Shown in pieces: positions 1 through 5,035 of a stretch of 5,207 bases of DNA. Origin of the DNA: Candidatus Iainarchaeum sp. (lineage in GTDB: Archaea; Iainarchaeota; Iainarchaeia; Iainarchaeales; Iainarchaeaceae); contig DUGC01000050.1 of NCBI GenBank assembly GCA_013331625.1, positions 2,595 through 7,801 on the forward strand, in the 5' to 3' direction. Position 1 is the stretch's first letter. Each line of letters begins with the position of its first letter. The notes beneath the pieces are model-generated. The model was given only the letters and a program-made list of their open reading frames with translations, did no database searches and was not told where the DNA came from. The translations under genes were made by a program, and so were the position numbers.

Positions 1-248
1 TCGCCCTTGCATTCGGCAAGCCGCTGCTTGTTTCCAGCGTGGGTGGCCTGCCGGAGCTTGTAGCATCGCACGATGCGGCATTTAAGGCAGGGGATGCAGG
101 GCAACTCTCATCAAGGATTGAAGGCATTTTTTCAAAAAAAGGCGTTCTTAAAGGCCTTGCGGCGGATTCGAAGGCACTAGCAAAAAAGTACTCCTGGGAG
201 AGTATCTGCAGGGCAACGATTGGGATTTATAATAAATTGGCTCCTTAA
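1..248 (+). CDS. GT4-family glycosyltransferase, C-terminal end (5' truncated by window)
   Basis: This is the last 81 codons of a gene that begins before the window; the reading frame starts at base 3. The visible part opens with ALAFGKPLLVSSVGGLPELV, the typical C-terminal GT-B nucleotide-sugar-binding segment of GT4 enzymes (AxAFGKP followed by GGLPE). It ends in a Lys-rich helix with KKYSWESI, matching the usual 'a+ysWe' terminal helix of this family. GT4 enzymes transfer a sugar from a nucleotide donor on the cytoplasmic face. The codon just before ALAFGKP ends in TC, so it cannot encode the Glu normally found there (second Glu of EX7E). That suggests a GT4 subgroup that lacks this residue. 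The stop lies 9 nt before the hddA-like gene. Donor and acceptor cannot be told from this fragment. Confidence 0.85.
   Translation, partial: ALAFGKPLLVSSVGGLPELVASHDAAFKAGDAGQLSSRIEGIFSKKGVLKGLAADSKALAKKYSWESICRATIGIYNKLAP
225..238 (+). promoter_or_regulatory. Possible archaeal TATA box for a leaderless hddA-like transcript
   Basis: The stretch ATTTATAATAAATT lies inside the last codons of the upstream glycosyltransferase. Its centre is about 27-28 nt before the ATG at 258, the distance expected between an archaeal TATA box and the transcription start. No Shine-Dalgarno site is seen before that ATG, so a leaderless mRNA starting at or next to the ATG would fit. The upstream BRE-like element is poor. 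The same bases encode an ordinary IYNKL peptide, so AT-richness could be coincidental. Confidence 0.35.
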
Positions 249-257
249 AAATCCAGT

Positions 258-1271
258 ATGCTAACCTTTCGGAGCAGAGCCCCTGTGCGCATCAGCTTTG
301 CGGGAGGCGGAACAGATGTATCCCCATATCCGCAGGAGCGAAGCGGGTGCGTGCTGAGCGCCACCATAAGCAAGTATTCCTTCACATCCCTCAAGCTTCT
401 TGATTCACGCATGGTAAAGATAAGTTCGCATGGCACACAGAGAGCGGTTGTGCTCTCATGTGTTGAGGAAGCAGTCCTTGACGGCGAATTCGACCTTGCA
501 AAAACGGTTCTCATGGAGTTTTCCCCCCAGCGGGGCATCGACCTTTTTTTCCGCAACGATGTGCCCCCAAGGAGCGGCCTTGGGTCATCAGCCGCAGGGT
601 TTGTCTCACTTATCGGAGCTTTTGATGCGGCATTTGGCCACCGCCTGACAAAGCACGAGATTGCCGAGCTCGCATTCAAGATTGAAAGGGAGCGCCTTAA
701 AGTGCGGGGCGGAAAGCAGGACCAATTCGCCTCAGCTTATGGCGGAATTAATTTCATGGAATTTAATGCAAACGGGGTGGAGGTAAAATCCCTTTGCATC
801 GGCAGGGGGACGCTTAACGAACTTGAAAAAAATCTTGTGCTGGTATTTACAAAGGAGAGGGAAAAGCACGGCACTGACATAATTGAAGACCAGACCGACT
901 CATTCAGGAGCGGCAGCAGCACTGTTGGGGGAGCACTTGATGCCGCAAAGCAGACTGCAATTGAGATGAAGGGATGCCTTTTGAAAGGAGACCTTGAAAG
1001 GTTCGGGCAGCTTTTGCATAAGGGCTGGGAAGAAAAGAAGAAATACAGCACGCACATAACAACCCCTTTTATAGACGGGCTTTATGACGCTGCAAGGAAA
1101 GAGGGGGCTATTGGCGGAAAGATTACAGGTGCAGGTGGTGGGGGATATATGATATTTTACTGTGAGCCGGACAGGGAGATTGCGGTAAGGGAGAGGCTAA
1201 CGCAGCTTGGCGCAATTCCGGTCCCGTTCTCGTTTGAATTCAATGGGCTTGAGAGCTGGAAGGTGGAATGA
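258..1271 (+). CDS. hddA: GHMP kinase, D-glycero-alpha-D-manno-heptose 7-phosphate kinase type
   Basis: This 337-aa protein is a complete GHMP-superfamily sugar kinase. Seen in sequence: the N-terminal substrate-binding motif RISFAGGGTD (residues 11-20), the ATP-binding loop PPRSGLGSSAAG (103-114), the GGKQDQFASAYGG segment (151-163) whose Asp155 is the likely catalytic base, and the C-terminal motif KITGAGGGGY (288-297). The length is normal for HddA-like kinases. HddA phosphorylates D-glycero-D-manno-heptose 7-phosphate at C1 (alpha), giving the 1,7-bisphosphate for the GDP-heptose pathway. The family also includes related sugar kinases, so the substrate is inferred mainly from the adjacent gmhA and gmhB. 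ATG 258 is chosen because the family normally begins a few residues before the RISFAGGG motif. No clear ribosome binding site precedes it. The stop codon is followed immediately by the gmhA start. Confidence 0.88.
   Translation: MLTFRSRAPVRISFAGGGTDVSPYPQERSGCVLSATISKYSFTSLKLLDSRMVKISSHGTQRAVVLSCVEEAVLDGEFDLAKTVLMEFSPQRGIDLFFRNDVPPRSGLGSSAAGFVSLIGAFDAAFGHRLTKHEIAELAFKIERERLKVRGGKQDQFASAYGGINFMEFNANGVEVKSLCIGRGTLNELEKNLVLVFTKEREKHGTDIIEDQTDSFRSGSSTVGGALDAAKQTAIEMKGCLLKGDLERFGQLLHKGWEEKKKYSTHITTPFIDGLYDAARKEGAIGGKITGAGGGGYMIFYCEPDREIAVRERLTQLGAIPVPFSFEFNGLESWKVE
1259..1266 (+). promoter_or_regulatory. Ribosome binding site of gmhA
   Basis: GAAGGTGG lies at the very end of hddA, five bases before ATG 1272, and matches the AGGTG core of an archaeal Shine-Dalgarno site. 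It supports the ATG that directly abuts the hddA stop and suggests coupled translation of the two genes. Confidence 0.6.
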
Positions 1272-1859
1272 ATGGCAGATGCAGGCAGAATAATTCTGGA
1301 AAACATTAAGGCCCACTCAGAATGCTTTGAGGGCCTTTGCAAGGACAGGGGGATTACGGAATCGGCAGAGGGTGCGTGCAGGAAAATTGCCCAATGCCTG
1401 CGCGATGGCGGCAAGCTGCTTATATGCGGCAATGGGGGGAGTGCAGCCGACTCTAACCACCTTGCAGCAGAGTTCATAAACCGCTATGCAAAAGAGCGCA
1501 GGCCGCTTGGCGCAATATCGCTTGCAGCAAATGCATCAAATATCACATCAATCGCAAATGACTACTCTTTTGAGGAAGTGTTCTCAAAGCAGGTCAGCGC
1601 GCTTGCGGGAAAGGGGGACATACTCATTGCAATTAGCACATCCGGAAAATCCCCAAACATCCTTGCAGCGATAAATGCTGCCAAAGCAAAGGGCGTGTTC
1701 TCGATCCTTTTCACGGGGAATGTGAAAACCCCTGCATCATTTGCCGCCGACCTTGCCATTGCAGTTCCCTCATCGAGCACCCCCCGCATACAGGAGATGC
1801 ACCTTCTGCTCTACCATATGATATGTGACTGTGTGGAAAGGGAGCTTTTTGAAAAATAA
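1272..1859 (+). CDS. gmhA: Phosphoheptose isomerase (sedoheptulose 7-phosphate isomerase)
   Basis: This 195-aa SIS-domain protein has the length of typical GmhA. GmhA isomerises sedoheptulose 7-phosphate to D-glycero-D-manno-heptose 7-phosphate in the cytoplasm, as a homotetramer. Seen in sequence: the phosphosugar-binding CGNGGSAADSNHLAAEF (residues 52-68), the second SIS loop ISTSGKSPN (121-129), and the C-terminal RIQEMHLLLYHMICD (172-186). The four residues equivalent to the zinc ligands and catalytic pair of characterised GmhA enzymes are present: His63, Glu67, Gln174 and His182. They are each offset by two from the published numbering (61, 65, 172, 180). This argues for an active isomerase rather than a regulatory SIS protein. 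The start abuts the hddA stop with no gap and has a good ribosome binding site. The 3' end overlaps the gmhB start. Confidence 0.93.
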   Translation: MADAGRIILENIKAHSECFEGLCKDRGITESAEGACRKIAQCLRDGGKLLICGNGGSAADSNHLAAEFINRYAKERRPLGAISLAANASNITSIANDYSFEEVFSKQVSALAGKGDILIAISTSGKSPNILAAINAAKAKGVFSILFTGNVKTPASFAADLAIAVPSSSTPRIQEMHLLLYHMICDCVERELFEK

Positions 1860-2391
1860 GGCAGTTTTTTTAGACCGCGATGGCGTCATAATAGAGCACA
1901 GGCACCATCTTTGCAATGAGCGTGAAGTGGAATTCATAAAGGGCTCGGCGGATGCTATAGCGCGGCTCAACAAAGATTTCAAGGTGATAGTGGTTTCCAA
2001 CCAATCTGTCGTCGCTCGCGGGATTGCAACAAGGGCAGAGGTGCGGCAAATCAACGCATTCATAAAAAAAAGCCTTGCAGAATCCGGAGCCAGAATTGAC
2101 GCGATTTATTTTTGTCCACACCACCCGGAGCATAGCGGCAAGTGCCCGTGCAGGAAGCCCGATATCGGGATGCTTTTAGAGGCAAAGAAGAGGTACAAAA
2201 TTGATTTTACAAAAAGCTATTTTGTCGGCGATTCCACAACAGACATAAAAACTGGTGAAAATGCGGGCTGCACAACTATCCTTGTAAAAACCGGCTATGG
2301 GGGGCACGATGGCATCATTAAGGTGAAACCCTCCATGGTTGCGCGGGATCTGGCGCATGCCGCCCAAAAAATCTGTGGTAAAAGGGCTTAA
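1849..2391 (+). CDS. gmhB: D,D-heptose 1,7-bisphosphate 7-phosphatase (HAD family)
   Basis: About 180 aa, normal for GmhB, a cytoplasmic HAD phosphatase that removes the 7-phosphate from heptose 1,7-bisphosphate. Numbered from the TTG start: the nucleophile and acid/base motif FLDRDG carries Asp9 and Asp11; motif II is SNQS (50-53); a structural zinc site CPHHP...CPCRKP supplies Cys89, His91, Cys99 and Cys101, a GmhB hallmark; and GDSTTD (127-132) is the magnesium-binding motif IV. TTG 1849 is preferred because it places FLDRDG close to the N-terminus, as in relatives, and a GGAAAGGGAG stretch (1835-1844) lies just upstream. An in-frame GTG at 1825 would add eight residues but has no visible ribosome binding site. 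Overlap with gmhA is 11 nt. Histidinol-phosphatases are close relatives, but the neighbours favour heptose. Confidence 0.9.
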   Translation: MKNKAVFLDRDGVIIEHRHHLCNEREVEFIKGSADAIARLNKDFKVIVVSNQSVVARGIATRAEVRQINAFIKKSLAESGARIDAIYFCPHHPEHSGKCPCRKPDIGMLLEAKKRYKIDFTKSYFVGDSTTDIKTGENAGCTTILVKTGYGGHDGIIKVKPSMVARDLAHAAQKICGKRA

Positions 2392-2397
2392 CAAACC

Positions 2398-2404
2398 TCT
2401 TTTT
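2398..2404 (+). terminator. Possible short T-tract terminator after gmhB
   Basis: TCTTTTT lies 6 nt after the gmhB stop. Archaeal termination often uses oligo-T runs on the coding strand without a hairpin. Five consecutive Ts is weak, and the call rests mostly on position between one gene set and the next promoter. Confidence 0.25.
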
Positions 2405-2411
2405 GCGTACC

Positions 2412-2425
2412 AAATCTTTTATAAG
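2412..2425 (+). promoter_or_regulatory. Archaeal promoter: BRE-like element plus TATA box
   Basis: TTTTATAAG at 2417-2425 is a near-ideal archaeal TATA box, and the AAATC just upstream can serve as a BRE. It lies in the only substantial non-coding gap. Transcription would be expected to start about 25 nt downstream, near 2446-2449. That gives a 5' leader of roughly 27-30 nt before ATG 2476, driving the GT-C, GT2 and GT4 genes. No convincing bacterial -35/-10 pair is seen instead. Confidence 0.65.
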
Positions 2426-2436
2426 CCCCAAAACAG

Positions 2437-2448
2437 GCTATTAATAGC
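2437..2448. repeat. 12-bp perfect palindrome at the predicted transcription start
   Basis: GCTATTAATAGC reads identically on both strands and sits 11 bases after the TATA box, covering the expected start site. That is a position where archaeal dimeric repressors often bind to block RNA polymerase. An overlapping inverted pair, AGCTA (2446-2450) and TAGCT (2455-2459) with a 4-nt loop, could form a small hairpin at the 5' end of the transcript. An operator role is inference only. Confidence 0.4.
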
Positions 2449-2475
2449 TAAGTGTAGCTGTGGCATGGTAATAGC

Positions 2476-3984
2476 ATGGACTTTTTTTCTGAACGTAACT
2501 TTGTCGTGGCGGCAGCACTTTCATATGTGCTGGTATTTATTGCATTCTTCCCTTCTTATTTTGCCTCAATTGATGAGCACTCAATACTCAAAAATGCACT
2601 GTTGCTGCGTGAAGGGAACTTTGCACTAGCGGAAAGCAACCCCGAACTTGCATGCAGGGCGAGCAATTACACTTCAAATGGTTATGTAGCGGGGCAGTTT
2701 GCGGGGAAATCTTTTTTCCTTCTGCCATTCACTTTTCTTGGCCTTGAAGGTGTAATGATCTCAGGTCTTGTGGTTCACCTCCTCAATGCATTTCTTTTGT
2801 ACCTGATTTTCAAAAGGCTCTCAATTGATGCCCGCTTCACCATCCTATATATATTCTTCCCTGCAATGATATGGGAATCGCGCACCCTGTTCAGTGAGCT
2901 TTTGGTGCTCACATTCTTCCTTGGGGCATTTTACTTCTACTTGAAAAAAGCAAATTTTTCCTCTGTGATTTCCGGCGCGCTCTTTGGCCTTGCCGCATTC
3001 GTGAGATATGATGCCGCAGCGGGCTTCATGGCGTTTGCAGCCCCTCTGATAATTTTTGATCGCAGGAAACTTATGGGAATGCTCGCAGGGTTCGTCCCAG
3101 CCATTGCACTTATAGCGCTGTTCAATTCTGCCGTATATGGCGGGGCACTGCAGACTGGCTATGGTTCAGGAACCTCGATTGCTGCATCAGTCTTTTCTGC
3201 ATTCGGCCTGCCCACATTTTTGCTCTCAGTCCTCCTCCTTGCCCTTGTCTATCCGCTAATGCTGCCATCGATTTTTGCGCCAAAATGGAGGCCTTATCTT
3301 GCCGCATTCGCTCTCCTTGCACTTGGCTATCTTGCCCTCAATTCCCGCTTCACAAGCTTTCTTGCGTTTGACAGTTCTTTTGCGACAATTGTGACCGCGC
3401 GCATGCGATATCTCATCCCCCTTGCAGGGATGCTGCTAATCCCCTATGCGCTTTTCCTTGCGGGGGCGCTTGAGAGGGCCAAAAATACATTTAATGCCTT
3501 CAACTTTAATAAATTGAAATTTAATTCCAATTGGGTATATGCTGCAGCGCTCATACTTTTCATTGTCGCAGGCGCATATGCCTCCTCAGCCCACGCAGGC
3601 TTCATCAATTCACGGTTGCAGACTTATATGCAGATCCGCGGGAATGTCCCTCAAGGCGCCCTCATGGTCGGGAGCTCGGATGACTGCATCTATTCGCTTT
3701 CACAAAACCTTGAGCGCTTGCCATACTTAAATGTGATGCCCCGGCAGGAACTTACAACTAAGGGCCCGCCGCTCAAATTGGAGGAGCGCATTGGCAGCAG
3801 CACATATTTCATTGAACTCCGCTACTCACGCCATGCAGGCAACGATTCGCAAAGGCAGGCAACGATTGATGCCGAGAGAGCGGCCATGTCAGATTTTTTA
3901 GCCGCGAATTTGGACAGGCTGCAGTTGGTCTTTGACACGAACAGCCCCAATCCGCTCAAGATCTACAGATGGGAAGGCGGATGA
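2476..3984 (+). CDS. Polytopic GT-C-like glycosyltransferase with extracytoplasmic C-terminal domain
   Basis: A 502-aa integral membrane protein. By eye about ten or more hydrophobic segments span residues 8-30, 80-112, 120-155, 162-219, 236-290, 311-331 and 353-371, followed by a soluble tail of about 130 residues. After the first membrane segment comes SIDEHSILKNALLLREGNF (31-49), whose Asp33-Glu34 pair matches the acidic motif in the first external loop of GT-C enzymes (ArnT/PMT type). NGYVAGQFAGKSFFLLPF (68-85) and GLAAFVRYDA (171-180) also resemble conserved GT-C segments. Such enzymes use a polyprenyl-phosphate sugar and act on the outer face of the membrane. Donor and acceptor are unknown, and overall similarity may be low. 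A Phe/Asn-rich loop (337-353) is unusual. ATG 2476 is the first start after the promoter; its ribosome binding site is weak. Confidence 0.75.
   Translation: MDFFSERNFVVAAALSYVLVFIAFFPSYFASIDEHSILKNALLLREGNFALAESNPELACRASNYTSNGYVAGQFAGKSFFLLPFTFLGLEGVMISGLVVHLLNAFLLYLIFKRLSIDARFTILYIFFPAMIWESRTLFSELLVLTFFLGAFYFYLKKANFSSVISGALFGLAAFVRYDAAAGFMAFAAPLIIFDRRKLMGMLAGFVPAIALIALFNSAVYGGALQTGYGSGTSIAASVFSAFGLPTFLLSVLLLALVYPLMLPSIFAPKWRPYLAAFALLALGYLALNSRFTSFLAFDSSFATIVTARMRYLIPLAGMLLIPYALFLAGALERAKNTFNAFNFNKLKFNSNWVYAAALILFIVAGAYASSAHAGFINSRLQTYMQIRGNVPQGALMVGSSDDCIYSLSQNLERLPYLNVMPRQELTTKGPPLKLEERIGSSTYFIELRYSRHAGNDSQRQATIDAERAAMSDFLAANLDRLQLVFDTNSPNPLKIYRWEGG
3835..3867 (+). repeat. 13-bp direct repeat inside the GT-C gene
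   Basis: GCAGGCAACGATT occurs at 3835-3847 and again at 3855-3867, separated by 7 bp. The 20-bp period is not a multiple of three, so the two copies are read in different frames (AGND and RQATI). A small local duplication within the coding sequence is the simplest explanation. Confidence 0.6.
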
Positions 3985-3985
3985 T

Positions 3986-5035
3986 ATGCTGATAAGGGCA
4001 AGTGTGGTCATCGTGAGCCGTGGCAAACCGGAACTTCTGTCGCGTGCAATAGATTCCGTCATCAATCAGGATTTTCCGGCAAAGGATTTTGAAATAATAC
4101 TTGTCGACGACGGCTCACAAAAAGATGACCTTGCAGCGCTTGTAAAAAAGAAGGCAAAGACGTTTCCGGCTATTTCCTGCGTCCGACAAGGGCCTTTGGG
4201 CCTTTCCGCGGGGCGAAACACCGGTGCAAAAAACGCGAGGGGCGAAATCATAGTGTTCACTGACAACGACTGCATCGCCGACCCTCAATGGCTCAAAAAC
4301 ATGGTCTCAAAATTTACTGATGGCAATGTTGCGGGGGTTGAGGGTAAAATAATCCCTGCAGCCCCTGGTGAAAATATTTCCCCCAGAAAATTATTCACTA
4401 ACGCGCCGGAAAACCTTTCAGGCGGGAAATTCACCGGCGCAAATACCGCGTACAGGAAAGAAATTATTCTCAAAGCGGGGGGTTATGATGAGGTGATGAA
4501 TTTCTGGCGCGAGGACAGCGAGTTCGCATTCCGCGCAATGGAATTCGGCAAAATAGCGTTTGCAAAAGGTGCGATCATTTTTCACCCCCCGCGCCCTGAA
4601 AAAAAGCTTAATGCACTCCGTTACCTATCATTTTTACGTAACGAATTCATCTGCTTCCTGCGCCACCCTGTAAACTATAAAAAGTACATCGGGTTCGTGC
4701 ATTTTGCGCGTGATTTTGGATATTCCTTTTTTGTCCTGCTTGCATTTTACTATGTGCTGTTCCTGCCTGTCCCCTATCCGCTCCAGCTACAAATTATCCT
4801 GAAGTCATTCCTTTTATCCATCGTGCCCCCCATCCTTTACTCCTGCATTTTTTCAGTTGCCGTATTCGGCAAAAAAATTTCCTTCGACTTTCACTCTCTT
4901 TCCGACTGGATCGACGGGGTTTCCTACAGCTATCTGGGTTTTGCAAAATATGTTTTATATCTTCCGTTTGCATTGATCGGCTTTATTCTTGCCATTCCGC
5001 TCATTAATTCATGGCCAAAAGGTGAGCCGGGATGA
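3986..5035 (+). CDS. GT2-family glycosyltransferase with C-terminal membrane segments
   Basis: A 349-aa protein with an N-terminal GT-A domain. Seen in sequence: SVVIVSRGKPELLSRAIDS at 6-24, the nucleotide-binding VDDGS (40-44), GLSAGRNTGAKNARGE (72-87), the metal-binding DxD-type motif TDNDC (Asp93, Asp95), the acceptor-side GANTAYRKE (151-159), and the catalytic-base region WREDSEF (174-180; Glu176-Asp177). After residue 245 the protein becomes hydrophobic, with likely membrane helices at about 246-262, 274-294 and 322-341. This suggests a membrane-bound enzyme using a nucleotide sugar on the cytoplasmic face with a lipid-linked acceptor. ATG 3986 is chosen because it begins just before the first beta strand, one base after the GT-C stop, with AGGCGG (3975-3980) five bases upstream. 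An in-frame start at 3932 would overlap the GT-C gene needlessly. The sugar transferred is unknown. Confidence 0.88.
   Translation: MLIRASVVIVSRGKPELLSRAIDSVINQDFPAKDFEIILVDDGSQKDDLAALVKKKAKTFPAISCVRQGPLGLSAGRNTGAKNARGEIIVFTDNDCIADPQWLKNMVSKFTDGNVAGVEGKIIPAAPGENISPRKLFTNAPENLSGGKFTGANTAYRKEIILKAGGYDEVMNFWREDSEFAFRAMEFGKIAFAKGAIIFHPPRPEKKLNALRYLSFLRNEFICFLRHPVNYKKYIGFVHFARDFGYSFFVLLAFYYVLFLPVPYPLQLQIILKSFLLSIVPPILYSCIFSVAVFGKKISFDFHSLSDWIDGVSYSYLGFAKYVLYLPFALIGFILAIPLINSWPKGEPG
5021..5026 (+). promoter_or_regulatory. Ribosome binding site of the last glycosyltransferase gene
   Basis: GGTGAG lies five bases before ATG 5032 and matches the archaeal GGTGA Shine-Dalgarno core. With the ATGA stop/start overlap at 5032-5035, it fixes the start of the downstream gene and implies translational coupling with the GT2 gene. 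Confidence 0.7.

Noticed and set aside
520..552. C6 and T8-like homopolymer runs in hddA as possible frameshift sites
   Set aside because: The frame continues intact through both runs into the conserved PPRSGLGSSAAG motif, so there is no sign of a sequencing error or programmed shift.
245..679. Long minus-strand open frame opposite hddA
   Set aside because: It mirrors a well-supported GHMP kinase with all its motifs in place. The translated minus strand shows no recognisable domain.
737..1477. Minus-strand open frames across hddA and the gmhA start
   Set aside because: Low-complexity Ser/Pro/Phe-rich products typical of shadow frames, lying opposite motif-bearing genes.
1770..2133. Minus-strand open frames across the gmhA/gmhB junction
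   Set aside because: They lie opposite the GmhB catalytic motifs and show no family features or start signals.
2446..2459. AGCTA-AGTG-TAGCT hairpin as a riboswitch or attenuator
   Set aside because: Only five base pairs with a 4-nt loop, and no larger conserved fold is visible. Mentioned only as part of the promoter region.
2339..2629. Plus-strand open frame spanning the intergenic gap
   Set aside because: It overlaps the gmhB end, the TATA box and the start of the GT-C gene in another frame. The product resembles no known domain and no ribosome binding site is seen.
3932..3985. Upstream in-frame extension of the GT2 gene
   Set aside because: It would overlap the GT-C gene by 53 nt and add an Arg/Thr-rich peptide ahead of the conserved first strand. 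ATG 3986 has a suitable upstream AGGCGG.
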